The translations under genes were made by a program, and so were the position numbers. The notes beneath the pieces were generated by a model. The model did no database searches, was not told the origin of the DNA, and saw nothing but the letters and a program-made list of their open reading frames with translations. A stretch of 45,305 bases of DNA, taken from Candidatus Planktophila lacus. GTDB lineage: Bacteria; Pseudomonadota; Gammaproteobacteria; Steroidobacterales; Steroidobacteraceae. Shown here piece after piece: positions 1 through 11,445 of the stretch (position 1 is its first letter; each line of letters opens with the position of its first letter). The DNA is taken from the NCBI GenBank assembly GCA_943331345.2, contig CALQLF020000017.1:1-45305 (forward strand), in the 5' to 3' direction.

Positions 1-27
1 ATCCCTGCGTGATACCCTTAAAAAGTC

Positions 28-939
28 ATGCTCAACCAGCGCACTTTGAAGAACGCCATTCGCGCCACCGGCGTGGGTTTGCACACTGGCCAGAAGGTCC
101 TCATGACCCTGCGCCCGGCGCCGACCAATACCGGCATCGTGTTTCGCCGTATGGACCTGGCTACGCCGGTGGATATCCCTGCGCAGGCCCATCTGGTTGG
201 CGAAACCATGCTCGGCACCACGCTTATTCAGGGCGACGTGAAGGTTTGTACCGTGGAGCATTTGCTCTCCGCGTTGGCTGGCCTTGGCATCGACAACTGC
301 TTCGTGGAGCTCAGTGCCCCCGAAGTGCCCATCATGGACGGCAGCGCCGGTCCGTTCGTTTTCCTCGTCCAGTCGGCCGGAATCGAGGAGCAGAACGCCC
401 TCAAACGCTTGGTGCGTATCCGCAAGCCGGTTGAGGTACGCGAAGGCGACAAGTGGGCGCGCTTCGACCCGTACGACGGGTTCAAGGTGAACTTCGAGAT
501 CGAGTTCGACCACCCTATTTTTCATCGGCGCACGCAAACCGCCTCCATGGATTTCTCGTCTACTTCGTTCCTGCGTGAGGTCAGTCGCGCCCGTACCTTC
601 GGGTTCACGCGCGACCTGGAAATGCTGCGGGCGCGGAATCTGGCGCTGGGTGGCACCATGGATAACGCCATCGTGCTCGACGAATTCCGTGTGCTGAACG
701 AGGAGGGCCTCCGTTACGAGGACGAGTTCGTGAAGCACAAAATTCTCGATGCCATCGGCGACCTGTACTTGCTCGGCTCCAGCCTCATCGGTGAGTTCAG
801 CGGGTTCAAGTCCGGGCACGCACTGAACAACAGATTACTGCGCACCCTGATGGCTGACCAATCGGCTTGGGAAGAAGTCACGTTCAGTGACCGGGCAGCG
901 GCGCCCATCAACTATGCCGGGGCAGCTGCCACCGCCTGA
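28..939 (+). CDS. lpxC: UDP-3-O-acyl-N-acetylglucosamine deacetylase LpxC
   Basis: LpxC removes the acetyl group from UDP-3-O-acyl-GlcNAc in the cytoplasm, the committed step of lipid A synthesis. The 303-residue length is normal for the family. The zinc ligands are visible: His78 in the TVEHL motif, and His237 and Asp241 in KHKILD. The general acid-base His264 sits in KSGHALNN. The opening LNQRTLKN and ATGVGLHTG are family hallmarks. The ATG at 28 is chosen because it matches the usual start; the ribosome site in front (27 bases visible) is weak. Downstream lie an antisense dciA and then secA, the order known in Pseudomonas, where ftsZ precedes lpxC; ftsZ would lie outside this window. Confident. 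Confidence 0.97.
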   Translation: MLNQRTLKNAIRATGVGLHTGQKVLMTLRPAPTNTGIVFRRMDLATPVDIPAQAHLVGETMLGTTLIQGDVKVCTVEHLLSALAGLGIDNCFVELSAPEVPIMDGSAGPFVFLVQSAGIEEQNALKRLVRIRKPVEVREGDKWARFDPYDGFKVNFEIEFDHPIFHRRTQTASMDFSSTSFLREVSRARTFGFTRDLEMLRARNLALGGTMDNAIVLDEFRVLNEEGLRYEDEFVKHKILDAIGDLYLLGSSLIGEFSGFKSGHALNNRLLRTLMADQSAWEEVTFSDRAAAPINYAGAAATA

Positions 940-948
940 AGTCGGCCC

Positions 949-1320
949 TCAGCTTCGCGGTCGTACTTTCACCTTGACGCTACCCACGGTCTCACCCAGG
1001 GCCCGGGCCAGAGGCTCTCGCCACTCTTCGGCCGCATAGCGAGCCCGGGTCGCCCAGGCCGCGGACTCAAATAGCAGGGAAACCTCCCCGTCCACGAAAT
1101 TCGCCGCCCATAGGTGGGGAGCGAGTTCCGCCGGGAGCACCTCCCGGGCCGCCTCCAGCGTCTTTCGTACCGTAGCGGCGCCTGCCCGAAGGGCTTGCAT
1201 GGCACCGCCACTGGCTCCTAGCAGTTGCTCGATGTCCCGAACCCCGCCGGCTCTGGGCCCTGCGGGGCGACGTGGACGGCGGGGGGGAGAGGGGTTGCTC
1301 ATGGGGGCATTGTCCCGCAT
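949..1320 (-). CDS. dciA: DciA-type DUF721 protein, replicative helicase operator
   Basis: A 123-residue basic protein with a Pro/Arg-rich start (residues 1-25) and a DUF721 core from about 28 to 120, ending in VKVKVRP. DciA proteins bind DnaB and help load it in bacteria that lack the phage-derived DnaC. Assignment rests on the core pattern (an LWAANFVDGEVSLLFESAAW stretch followed by a C-terminal helix) and on position: a small antisense DUF721 gene between lpxC and secA is conserved in Pseudomonas and relatives. It converges on lpxC with 9 bases between stop codons. ATG at 1302 is an equally possible start, giving a protein six residues shorter. The helicase-loading role is by family. Confidence 0.82.
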   Translation of the reverse strand: MRDNAPMSNPSPPRRPRRPAGPRAGGVRDIEQLLGASGGAMQALRAGAATVRKTLEAAREVLPAELAPHLWAANFVDGEVSLLFESAAWATRARYAAEEWREPLARALGETVGSVKVKVRPRS

Positions 1321-1397
1321 CCGCCGGCCGGCTGCCGAAGTCCCGATTGCTCCCGCTGGAGCCGCGCGGGGGAACTCGGGCGGGCCGGAGCAGGTCT

Positions 1398-1406
1398 TGG
1401 TAAACT
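1398..1406 (+). promoter_or_regulatory. possible extended -10 promoter for secA
   Basis: TGGTAAACT resembles an extended -10 (TGn plus a TATAAT-like hexamer) about 70 bases before the secA start. No convincing -35 element lies at the right distance. Weak, position-based call. Confidence 0.2.
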
Positions 1407-1474
1407 ATGCGGCTTGAATCCCGGCTCGGGAGGCTTCATGTCGCCTCCATGCCTTGCCTGAAGGACTCCTCGTC

Positions 1475-4228
1475 GTGCTCAAGTTCCTCACCCGCTTCTT
1501 TGGTAGCCGCAACCAGCGGCTGCTGCGCCTGTACCAGCGCTTGGTTGACGCTGCCAATGCGTTCGAACCGAAGATGCAGTTGATTAAGGACGAGGACTTC
1601 CCCGCGCTGACGGCGGCCTTCCGTGAACGCCTCGCCGCCGGCGAGACCGCCGACGACTTGTTGCCGGAGGCCTTTGCCGCCGTCCGCGAGGCGGCTAAGC
1701 GCGCGCTGGGTCTGCGTCATTTCGACGTCCAGTTCATCGGCGGTATCACGCTTCACCAGGGCAAGATTTCCGAGATGCGCACCGGCGAAGGCAAGACGCT
1801 GGTTGCCACCCTGCCCACCTACTTGAACGCCTTGCCGGCCAAGGGCGTGCACGTCGTGACGGTGAACGACTACTTGGCCACCCGTGACGCCGAGTGGATG
1901 GGGCCCGTTTACCGGTTCCTCGGGCTTTCCGTCGGCGTCATTCGCTCGGGTCAGACTTCCGAAGAAAAGCGCGCTGCCTATGGTTGCGACATCACCTACG
2001 GCACCAACAACGAATACGGTTTCGACTACCTGCGCGATAACCTCACTTTCCGTCTGGAAGACCGCGTGCAGCGTGGCCTCGCGTTCGCCATCGTCGACGA
2101 AGTAGACAGCATCCTCATTGACGAGGCGCGTACACCTCTCATCATCTCCGGCCCCGCCGAAGAAAGCACCGAACTTTACCAACGCGTCAACGTCATCGTG
2201 CCGAAGCTGCGTCGTGCCGCCAAGGCGGAAGAAGCCGACGGTGATGCGGTTGATGGTGATTACTGGGTGGACGAGAAACAGCGGCAGGCTCACCTGACCG
2301 AGGCCGGACACGAGACGGTGGAAGGTCTGTTTCTGGCCGAAGGTCTGCTGCGCGAGGGTGAGAGCCTGTACGACGCAGCGAACATTCGCCTGATGCACCA
2401 TCTGGGTGCCGCCCTGCGTGCGCATTCGCTGTATCGTCGCGATGTCGAGTACATCGTGCGTGATAGCGAAGTCATCATCGTTGACGAGTTCACCGGTCGT
2501 ACCATGCCTGGTCGCCGCTGGTCGGATGGTCTGCACCAGGCGGTGGAAGCGAAGGAAGGCGTGCGCATCCGCGAGGAAAACCAGACGGTTGCCTCCATCA
2601 CCTTCCAAAACTACTTCCGCATGTACGGCAAGTTAGCCGGCATGACCGGCACGGCCGATACCGAAGCCTTCGAGTTCCAGCAAATCTACGGGCTGGAAGT
2701 GGTGGTCATTCCGACGCACCGCCCTGCGGTCCGTAAGGACCACTCCGATCTCGTTTACCTCAGCCAGCAGGACAAGTTTGCGGCCATCGTCGAAGACATC
2801 CGCGACTGTCTCGAGCGCAAGCAGCCGGTACTGGTCGGTACGGCATCCATCGAGGCCTCCGAAGAACTGGCGGCTTTGCTGCGCAAGGAAGGCATCGCCC
2901 ATGAAGTGCTGAACGCCAAGCAGCATGAGCGTGAAGCGCTCATCGTGGCGCTGGCAGGGCGCCCGGGAGCGGTCACCATCGCTACCAACATGGCCGGCCG
3001 CGGTACGGACATCGTGCTCGGCGGCAACTTCGAAGTGGAAAAGACGCAGGCCGGCGAACTCGACGAGGCCGCGGTAGCGAAGCTTCGCGCCGACTGGCAA
3101 TTGCGCCACGACCAAGTGCTTGCTGCCGGTGGCTTGCATATCGTCGGTACTGAACGGCACGAAAGCCGCCGTATCGACAACCAGTTGCGCGGTCGCTCGG
3201 GCCGTCAGGGCGACCCGGGTTCCAGCCGGTTCTATTTGTCGCTCGAAGACAATCTCATGCGTATTTTCGGGGACCCGGAGCGTATGAAGGCGCTGCTCTC
3301 GCGCGTGGGCATGCGGCCGGGCGAGGCGATTGAAAGCGCCTTGCTGACACGTCAGATCGAGCGTGCCCAGCGCAAGGTGGAGGCCTACAACTTCGACCTC
3401 CGCAAGAACCTGCTCGAGTACGACGACGTGGCCAATGACCAGCGCAAGGTGGTTTACACCCAGCGCTTCGAGTTGCAGCAGTCCACCGAGATTGCCGAGG
3501 TCATCTCGGACCTGCGCCGCGAAGTAGTGACCAACGCTATCACGGCACATATCCCTGCGGAGTCCATCGAAGCCCAGTGGGATTTGGCCGGCGCGGGCAA
3601 TGCCTTGCGCAACGATTTTGGCGTGGACATGGACGTGAAGGCGTTCATGGCCGAGGACGCTGCCCGCAAGGGCGTCGACTTGGTAGAGCACGTGGTGGCC
3701 TTGCTGGGCGCGGATTACGCCGCCAAGGAACAGCAAGTGGGTGTGGAAACGCTACGCCATATCGAGAAGAGCGTGATGATGCAGATGCTCGACACGCATT
3801 GGCGTGAGCATCTGGCGGCCATGGATTACATGCGCCAGGGTATTTCGCTGCGCAGCTACGCGCAGAAAAACCCGAAGCAGGAATACAAGCGCGAAGCCTT
3901 CGAACTGTTCACGGCCATGCTCGACCGCATCCGTTTCGATACGGTTACTCTCCTGCAGCGCCTGCAGGTACGCAGCGAGGAAGAAGTGGAGCGCGAGGAG
4001 CGCGAGCGCGCCGCGCGTCTCTCGAGCCAACTGCAGTTCCAGCACGCGGAACCACCACCGGTTTCAGGTAGCCCCGAAGATGCTGCTGCGCTGGCTTCGG
4101 CGCCACCGCAGCCTGCTGCGCAGCCGTCATCGGCGAGCGCGCAGCGTGAACTGCCGAAGATCGGTCGCAACGAGCCCTGCCCGTGCGGTAGTGGTCGCAA
4201 GTTCAAGCACTGCCACGGCATGATCTGA
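1475..4228 (+). CDS. secA: preprotein translocase ATPase SecA
   Basis: Motor ATPase that drives unfolded preproteins through SecYEG. Walker A TGEGKT is centred on Lys107, the DEAD-like Walker B appears as [16 protein letters not shown], and the C-terminal zinc-binding tail [14 protein letters not shown] (last 16 residues) binds SecB and lipid. The start is set at GTG 1475, not the TTG at 1454: it gives [13 protein letters not shown], the usual SecA beginning, and an AAGGA ribosome site lies at the right distance. The product is 917 residues, normal for gammaproteobacteria. The stop codon overlaps the next ATG by one base (TGATG), so the downstream secreted protein is probably translationally coupled. 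No SecM-like arrest gene is seen upstream. Confidence 0.97.
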   Translation: MLKFLTRFFGSRNQRLLRLYQRLVDAANAFEPKMQLIKDEDFPALTAAFRERLAAGETADDLLPEAFAAVREAAKRALGLRHFDVQFIGGITLHQGKISEMRTGEGKTLVATLPTYLNALPAKGVHVVTVNDYLATRDAEWMGPVYRFLGLSVGVIRSGQTSEEKRAAYGCDITYGTNNEYGFDYLRDNLTFRLEDRVQRGLAFAIVDEVDSILIDEARTPLIISGPAEESTELYQRVNVIVPKLRRAAKAEEADGDAVDGDYWVDEKQRQAHLTEAGHETVEGLFLAEGLLREGESLYDAANIRLMHHLGAALRAHSLYRRDVEYIVRDSEVIIVDEFTGRTMPGRRWSDGLHQAVEAKEGVRIREENQTVASITFQNYFRMYGKLAGMTGTADTEAFEFQQIYGLEVVVIPTHRPAVRKDHSDLVYLSQQDKFAAIVEDIRDCLERKQPVLVGTASIEASEELAALLRKEGIAHEVLNAKQHEREALIVALAGRPGAVTIATNMAGRGTDIVLGGNFEVEKTQAGELDEAAVAKLRADWQLRHDQVLAAGGLHIVGTERHESRRIDNQLRGRSGRQGDPGSSRFYLSLEDNLMRIFGDPERMKALLSRVGMRPGEAIESALLTRQIERAQRKVEAYNFDLRKNLLEYDDVANDQRKVVYTQRFELQQSTEIAEVISDLRREVVTNAITAHIPAESIEAQWDLAGAGNALRNDFGVDMDVKAFMAEDAARKGVDLVEHVVALLGADYAAKEQQVGVETLRHIEKSVMMQMLDTHWREHLAAMDYMRQGISLRSYAQKNPKQEYKREAFELFTAMLDRIRFDTVTLLQRLQVRSEEEVEREERERAARLSSQLQFQHAEPPPVSGSPEDAAALASAPPQPAAQPSSASAQRELPKIGRNEPCPCGSGRKFKHCHGMI

Positions 4229-4974
4229 TGTTGCGCCGGTCATCGTTGCCGGCGCTATTCAGCAGTTTTCTAGGGGTCTGGCTGCTGGTTTGGGGTGGTT
4301 CTGCCTGGGCTGTGAAGGAATTGCCAGCGCCTTCACCCTTTCGAGTATTCGAGGTTGACACCCGCACGGACACTTTGCGGTTGTCTTGGAAAAATGCCAC
4401 TGGTGAGTCGCTTGGCTCCTTTGCTCGCTGGAACCAAGACCTTGCCGCGACGGGAGGCCAACTCCTGTTTGCCATGAACGCGGGCATGTTCCAAAGCGGT
4501 CCTGCGCACACGCCGATGGGTCTGCTGGTGATCGACGGCAAACAAGTGCATCCCATCAATCGGCGGGTGGGTCCCAAGTCGAACTTCTACCTGCAGCCTA
4601 ATGGCTTGTTCCTGCTGGGAGAGAGCGGGGCCCGAATCGTCAGGACCGAAGACTATCTTTCTGCCGATATGAAGTGGGTCAAGCAGGCCACGCAGTCCGG
4701 CCCGTTGCTCGTCATCGACGGGAAGCGGAATGAGCAGTTGCCCATTGGCATGTCGCTGGTGCGGAACGGAGTCGGCGTGCGCGGCAGTGCGGTTTTCTTC
4801 GTTATTACCAACAGCGGCGTGACATTCCACGAATTCGCGGATTTTTTTGTCCGTGTCCTGCACTGCACGGATGCGTTGTACCTCGATGGGAATATCTCTG
4901 GCGCCATGAGTGCCAACGGTGCCCCAATCGAAGCAACCTCCGGCTTTGGTCCGATGATTGGGGTGGTGCGCTAG
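4228..4974 (+). CDS. secreted phosphodiester glycosidase family protein (NAGPA/DUF2233)
   Basis: A 248-residue protein with a cleavable signal peptide (hydrophobic stretch about 7-28, ending SAWA). The mature part matches the NAGPA-like phosphodiester glycosidase domain: an AMNAGMF motif near residue 90, PMGLLVIDG, a KSNFYLQPNGLF strand, and the C-terminal ALYLDGNISG turn that shapes the active site. Family members cleave GlcNAc-1-phosphodiesters or related sugar-phosphate linkages; the substrate here is unknown. It starts on the last base of the secA stop codon, so it probably shares the transcript and is coupled to secA. In Pseudomonas argJ occupies this slot, so the neighbour differs. Fold confident, function inferred. 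Confidence 0.85.
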   Translation: MLRRSSLPALFSSFLGVWLLVWGGSAWAVKELPAPSPFRVFEVDTRTDTLRLSWKNATGESLGSFARWNQDLAATGGQLLFAMNAGMFQSGPAHTPMGLLVIDGKQVHPINRRVGPKSNFYLQPNGLFLLGESGARIVRTEDYLSADMKWVKQATQSGPLLVIDGKRNEQLPIGMSLVRNGVGVRGSAVFFVITNSGVTFHEFADFFVRVLHCTDALYLDGNISGAMSANGAPIEATSGFGPMIGVVR

Positions 4975-5050
4975 CCGGTTCCTGTCTTGCCGCACTCGGC
5001 TCTTCCGCTGGCGGCGCCGAATCGGTAGTAAAAACGTGGAATACTCGCAA

Positions 5051-5088
5051 CCCGGTGTTGCCCCGGTGTTACCCGGGCTATCGCCGGG
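5051..5088. repeat. short direct repeat and hairpin in the nitroreductase leader
   Basis: CCCGGTGTT occurs at 5051-5059 and again at 5062-5070, an 11-base period close to one helical turn. A CCCGG/CCGGG stem (5072-5076 with 5084-5088) follows. It lies 28-65 bases before the nitroreductase start. It could be a regulator site or leader structure; nothing in the sequence decides which. Confidence 0.3.
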
Positions 5089-5115
5089 CCTGGAAATTCA
5101 AGCTGGAGATTTACG

Positions 5116-5751
5116 ATGGACCTGATCAAGGCGCTGCAGTGGCGCTATGCGACCAAGAAAATGGACCCCTCCCGTGCCGTGGCTGAGGAGAAGGTTGAAC
5201 GCATTCTGGAGGCCACGCGTCTAGCGCCTACCTCGAGCGGCCTGCAACCGTATGAAGTGCTGGTGGTCACCAACCCGGAAATCCGCGCCCGTATCCAGCC
5301 GGTGGCGTGGAAGCAGGCGCAGGTCACTGAAGGCTCACATCTGCTGGTGTTCGCGGCCTGGGACCACTATACCGCCGAGCGCATCAACGCCATGTTCGAT
5401 TACACGAACGAGGTGCGTGCGTTCCATAGTGAGGGCTACGAGAACTATCGTCAGATGCTGCTCAAGATGTATCCGCACCGCGAGCCGGAACTGAACTTCC
5501 AGCATGCAGCGCGGCAAGCGTATATCGGCCTTGGCGCGGCGATAATCGCGGCGGCCAACGAGGAAGTGGACTGTACGCCGATGGAAGGCTTCGATGGCCC
5601 AGCAGTTGATGAGATTCTCGGTTTGCGTGCCCGTGGCTTGCGTAGCGTAGTGCTATTGCCACTGGGCTACCGTCAAGCAGAAGGCGACTGGCTCGTGAAC
5701 CTGAAGAAGGTCCGTTGGCCGCGCGAGAAGTTCATTACTGAAGTCCGCTGA
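5116..5751 (+). CDS. NAD(P)H-dependent nitroreductase family flavoprotein
   Basis: A 211-residue FMN-dependent oxidoreductase of the NfsB/nitroreductase fold, which reduces nitroaromatics, quinones or similar acceptors with NAD(P)H. Support: the N-terminal WRYATKKMDP (FMN phosphate contact region), the RLAPTSSGLQPYEVLVV strand-helix typical of the family, AARQAYIGLGAAIIAAA in the middle, and the closing LLPLGYRQ. Length is standard. The ATG has a GGAG ribosome site (about 5104-5107). The next gene begins one base after its stop codon, so the two are probably co-transcribed. The physiological substrate cannot be read from sequence. Confidence 0.85.
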   Translation: MDLIKALQWRYATKKMDPSRAVAEEKVERILEATRLAPTSSGLQPYEVLVVTNPEIRARIQPVAWKQAQVTEGSHLLVFAAWDHYTAERINAMFDYTNEVRAFHSEGYENYRQMLLKMYPHREPELNFQHAARQAYIGLGAAIIAAANEEVDCTPMEGFDGPAVDEILGLRARGLRSVVLLPLGYRQAEGDWLVNLKKVRWPREKFITEVR

Positions 5752-5752
5752 G

Positions 5753-6673
5753 ATGGGCACCTCACCCTTGCCGCCGGGAAGTATGGCTGCAGTTGCAGTT
5801 CCAGAACTGCACGTCATGGCCGGCGCACTGGTTGGCAAGGACGGACGCGTGCTGATTGCGCAGCGCCCGGAAGGGAAGGCGCATGCTGGTAAGTGGGAGT
5901 TCCCCGGGGGCAAGAAGCATCCGGCAGAAGTGCCGCAGCAAGGCCTCTACCGTGAACTGGTTGAAGAGTTGGGTATCGAGGTCACCGAAGCTCGTCCTTT
6001 GCTGAAAGTGCGCCACGAGTATGCGGCAGGCGTTGCCGGTGAATTGCCGCGACGCGTACTCATCGACGCGTGGGTCGTCACCGGTTGGCGTGGATTGCCG
6101 GCGGGTCTGGATGGGCAACGGCTGCAGTGGGTGACGCCGGAAGCGCTTGAAAATATCGACTTGCTTGAGGCCGATGCACCGTTGGTCACTGCGTTGCGGT
6201 TGCCCGCAGTGCTGGCGCGCGCGACCGATGCGGTTTCTTTGCGTGCGCGCGCGGCGCGTGCGCCGCGTTCGCGGGAGCGCCTCGGCTGGTGGCTCGATGG
6301 TGCTTGGGATTTCAATGATTCGCATACGCACGAAGTCTTGGCTGAAGTGCGTGGCCGTGGTGATGTGTTGCTCGCGGGTGGTGCACAGTGGTGCGCTGCC
6401 GCCGGTGAATATCTCGACGGCGTGGTGTGGTCCGCAGGCGAGGAACCGCAGGCCCTGCCCGCGGGACTGCTTGCTGGCCAAGAGGCCAATACGCTGCTCG
6501 AAGCACATGCCGCAGTGAAGGCCGGCATGCGCTTTTTGTGTGTACGCGACCCGGCTCTGGACGCGCAGGCCTTGGCAGTGCTCGGGACGGTCGGATTGCC
6601 ATTGGTGGTAGACGCTACCTCGCCCCGCGAGGGAGGCCATGAGGCCGCTACCACCAAACTGTGGTGGCGATAG
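5753..6673 (+). CDS. mutT: Nudix hydrolase (MutT, 8-oxo-dGTP diphosphatase) with ThiE-like C-terminal domain
   Basis: Residues 1-140 form a MutT domain with a complete Nudix box: G53, E59, R67-E68, E71-E72 and G74 match GX5EX7REUXEEXGU. It should hydrolyse oxidised dGTP and so prevent A:T to C:G transversions. Residues about 165-306 resemble half of a thiamine-phosphate-synthase barrel, as in the MutT-ThiE fusion of Pseudomonas (PA4400 type). I cannot find the ThiE phosphate-binding and GPxFPT motifs, so this half is probably not a thiamine enzyme. The start is uncertain: ATG 5753 follows the upstream stop by one base, while ATG 5783 is in frame and starts closer to the conserved domain. Confidence 0.88.
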   Translation: MGTSPLPPGSMAAVAVPELHVMAGALVGKDGRVLIAQRPEGKAHAGKWEFPGGKKHPAEVPQQGLYRELVEELGIEVTEARPLLKVRHEYAAGVAGELPRRVLIDAWVVTGWRGLPAGLDGQRLQWVTPEALENIDLLEADAPLVTALRLPAVLARATDAVSLRARAARAPRSRERLGWWLDGAWDFNDSHTHEVLAEVRGRGDVLLAGGAQWCAAAGEYLDGVVWSAGEEPQALPAGLLAGQEANTLLEAHAAVKAGMRFLCVRDPALDAQALAVLGTVGLPLVVDATSPREGGHEAATTKLWWR

Positions 6674-6684
6674 ACGAACGATGC

Positions 6685-6730
6685 GCGGTTACCGGCGGCC
6701 TCGGTCTGTCGCGGCCCTGGTAACCGCTTT
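6685..6730 (+). terminator. hairpin terminator between convergent mutT and the propeller protein gene
   Basis: A perfect 9-base inverted repeat, GCGGTTACC (6685-6693) and GGTAACCGC (6719-6727), encloses an inner GGCC/GGCC pairing and is followed by TTT on the plus strand. It sits 11 bases after the mutT stop and overlaps the last codon of the convergent gene. The T tract is short, so efficiency is uncertain. Confidence 0.5.
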
Positions 6731-9077
6731 AGTGCATCACTGACGTCATCAGGTCGGTTTCCCAACGCGCTGTCTGGGTATAGAGCAGTTGGCTGCCATC
6801 GGGGGAAAGCCCAAGCGAGCCCCCGCCTGCCAGGCGGGCCAATGGACGCAACTCCGTGCGTACCCGGTCCGGCCAGCCGACTCGCACCAAGCGCGTTATG
6901 CCAGCGCCGCGGTGCCCTTCGACGAGGTCCTCGCGAGCGACGATGTAAAGCGCATCTTTGGCAACGGTCCATTGGGCAAAATCCGGCACGGCGGGCTCGC
7001 GTGCTACCAGCAAGTCATCCCCTGCGCCGTGCGTGGGCCGAGCGAACAGCCCCGGCCGGTCTGGCCGCGTGAAGAAGAGCGTGCCGCCATCCATGCTTTC
7101 CTGCGCCGCAAAGCCGCCATCGGTCGTGATTTGCTCGGGGTCCGCGTCACGCTGTCCTGGCGCCGGACGTCGCCACAGTTGCCAGCGGGCGCCGCGCACG
7201 GGCGGGCCGCCGGCCACCTCGATGACGACTGCCCCTCGCGTAGAGCCGTAGTAGATCCAGCGCCCATCGCGTGACCAAGCTGGAACGCGCTCGTCGGCCT
7301 CGTCCGTGGTCAGTTCATCTGCTTTGTTCCGCGCCACGTCCAGCACGTAGAGGTGGTAGTACCCGTCAATGGCCGCTGATACCGCCAACGAGCGTCCGTC
7401 AGGGGACCAGCGCGGGGCATCCATACGCGTGGCCCGCAAACTGTCCAGCGCACGTGCGCCGCTGCCGTCGGTTCGGGCCACCCAGACTTGCGCTTGACCG
7501 CCGTCGTCGCTGACATAAGCGACCTGCGTGCCGTTCGGAGAAAACTGCACGCCCGACACATGGGCATTGGGCGCTAGCCATTCCACGGGCGCGGCAGCGT
7601 CGCTGGGCGTTGCCGAATTGCCGCCAACGGCCAATGGCAGGGCCAATACTCGAGTGATCTCTCGAGCGCGCTCAAATACCAGCCGGGTGCCGTCCTGAGA
7701 CAGCGTGGGTTGACGCAGGTCCGCCGCATCCTCCAGCACCAACTCCGGCGTGTCGGCGGTGATGGGGACTCGCCACAAGGCCGAAGCGCCGCCGCGGTCG
7801 CTGCTACCGAGCAAGTTGCGTCCACCGGGCTCGACCAACAAGCCGGTCCAAGTCGCCGCATCGCGAGTGAGCCGGCGTATCTTGGCGCGGCCGAAGTCGA
7901 TGCCAGCGATGTCCATATTGCCCAAGGCACGTTCGCGGACGAAGTACAGCGATTGCTGGTCGGCAGAGAACGCCGGCAGGGTATCGCCGGGTTGCCCTAC
8001 GGAAGGCGTGGTCAGTGCTTGTCGTCTACCTTGGCCAAACTTGTCATCGAGGTCGAAAGAGACGATACGCACTGGCATGTCGGCGGAGGTGCGCTCGGCG
8101 AAGACCACCGAGGCTCCATCGGGTGACCACGCGAGTGGCCCCATGTCGGCCGCATTGCAGACCGTCAAAGCGCGGTCGCCTTCACCCACTGGTGACACCG
8201 CACGCAACTGGCAGTCTTGCCCTTCGAGTTGGTAGTAGGCGATGTACTTCGCCGTCGGCGACCACACTGGGAAGCGCCGTTCGACACCGGGACCCGCGGG
8301 GGGCAGCAAACGCTGCGGTTGGGGCTGCCCAAAAGCGAGTACGAACAGGTCACCCGTGCCGCCCGGCGGTGTCCAACTGAAGACGACACGGCGCCCATCC
8401 GGCGCAAGGCTCGGCGATTCTTCGCGCCCTGGCCATTGGGTAAGCGCGGTGGGCTTGGACGGAACACCGCGCACCACGATGCCATCCCCAATCCAGCCGA
8501 CGACGCTGCCGCCAATCAACAGCGTTATGGCGCCGGCGGCTGCGCCGAAGATGAGACGGCGCTTGCGGCGCCCCGTCAGGAAATTGCGCACTGCGTTCGC
8601 ACCGGGCACATCGTCGTCGAGTTCGAGGTTGCCCGGGCCGTGGCCGACCACCAGTTGGTAGTGGCCGGCTAGTGGGGAGTCGATACGCGCGTCCTCGCCA
8701 TCCAGCAGACGGCGCAGCTCGCCTACGGCCAGACGTACGCCGTTAGCTTGCTTCACCTGCCCGAAGATACGTGCGGCACAGTGGCTCACTTCCACCACGG
8801 GCCCGTGTTGGTCGGTAAAGCCTTCGCGAAGGACCAATAACACTGCGAGCGTGGTCGTCGGCAGTTTTATGCTCTTGCCATCACGCTCCAGTGTGGCCAT
8901 AGCCGGTCGCACCCGCCAACGCCCGAGATCGAAGTCTTCGTGGCGGCTGGCGAGTGGCGGCGGCGAGACGTCCGCTAGCGGCTTTGGGAGATCCGCGCTG
9001 CGCAGCAGGCCGCGTTTGCCCTCGGACAGAAATTTGCGCTTGCCCGCTTCGAGGAAGGTTGGCCGCTGGTTCTTCAT
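6729..9077 (-). CDS. membrane-anchored winged-helix protein with periplasmic TolB-like propeller (CadC-like architecture)
   Basis: A 782-residue protein. Residues about 49-146 read as a divergent OmpR/CadC-type winged helix (FDLGRWRVRP, a central LAVGELRRLLDG helix, GHYQLVV at the wing). One transmembrane helix follows an RRKRR stop-transfer patch (about 174-195). The rest, 200-782, is a propeller of PD40/TolB-type blades with repeated WSPDG-like turns. This is the layout of one-component regulators that sense outside and bind DNA inside. The winged helix is weaker than in CadC, so DNA binding is inferred. The gene follows the S9 lipoprotein peptidase by 14 bases on the same strand, so the two are probably co-expressed. 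Confidence 0.72.
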   Translation of the reverse strand: MKNQRPTFLEAGKRKFLSEGKRGLLRSADLPKPLADVSPPPLASRHEDFDLGRWRVRPAMATLERDGKSIKLPTTTLAVLLVLREGFTDQHGPVVEVSHCAARIFGQVKQANGVRLAVGELRRLLDGEDARIDSPLAGHYQLVVGHGPGNLELDDDVPGANAVRNFLTGRRKRRLIFGAAAGAITLLIGGSVVGWIGDGIVVRGVPSKPTALTQWPGREESPSLAPDGRRVVFSWTPPGGTGDLFVLAFGQPQPQRLLPPAGPGVERRFPVWSPTAKYIAYYQLEGQDCQLRAVSPVGEGDRALTVCNAADMGPLAWSPDGASVVFAERTSADMPVRIVSFDLDDKFGQGRRQALTTPSVGQPGDTLPAFSADQQSLYFVRERALGNMDIAGIDFGRAKIRRLTRDAATWTGLLVEPGGRNLLGSSDRGGASALWRVPITADTPELVLEDAADLRQPTLSQDGTRLVFERAREITRVLALPLAVGGNSATPSDAAAPVEWLAPNAHVSGVQFSPNGTQVAYVSDDGGQAQVWVARTDGSGARALDSLRATRMDAPRWSPDGRSLAVSAAIDGYYHLYVLDVARNKADELTTDEADERVPAWSRDGRWIYYGSTRGAVVIEVAGGPPVRGARWQLWRRPAPGQRDADPEQITTDGGFAAQESMDGGTLFFTRPDRPGLFARPTHGAGDDLLVAREPAVPDFAQWTVAKDALYIVAREDLVEGHRGAGITRLVRVGWPDRVRTELRPLARLAGGGSLGLSPDGSQLLYTQTARWETDLMTSVMH

Positions 9078-9091
9078 GAGATGGTTGCTGC

Positions 9092-11398
<2,307 letters not shown>

Positions 11399-11404
11399 GG
11401 GTTA

Positions 11405-11442
11405 GACTCCGGAATGACGGATTGGCGAAGTCTACCGGAGTC
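11405..11442. promoter_or_regulatory. 47-base divergent gap with inverted GGAG ribosome sites
   Basis: GACTCCGG (11405-11412) and CCGGAGTC (11435-11442) form a perfect 8-base inverted repeat. Each arm supplies the GGAG ribosome site for one of the two divergent S9 peptidase genes, which start at 11398 (minus) and 11446 (plus). The gap is too short for two ordinary non-overlapping promoters, so transcription signals probably lie inside the opposing coding regions. Confidence 0.5.
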
Positions 11443-11445
11443 CCC

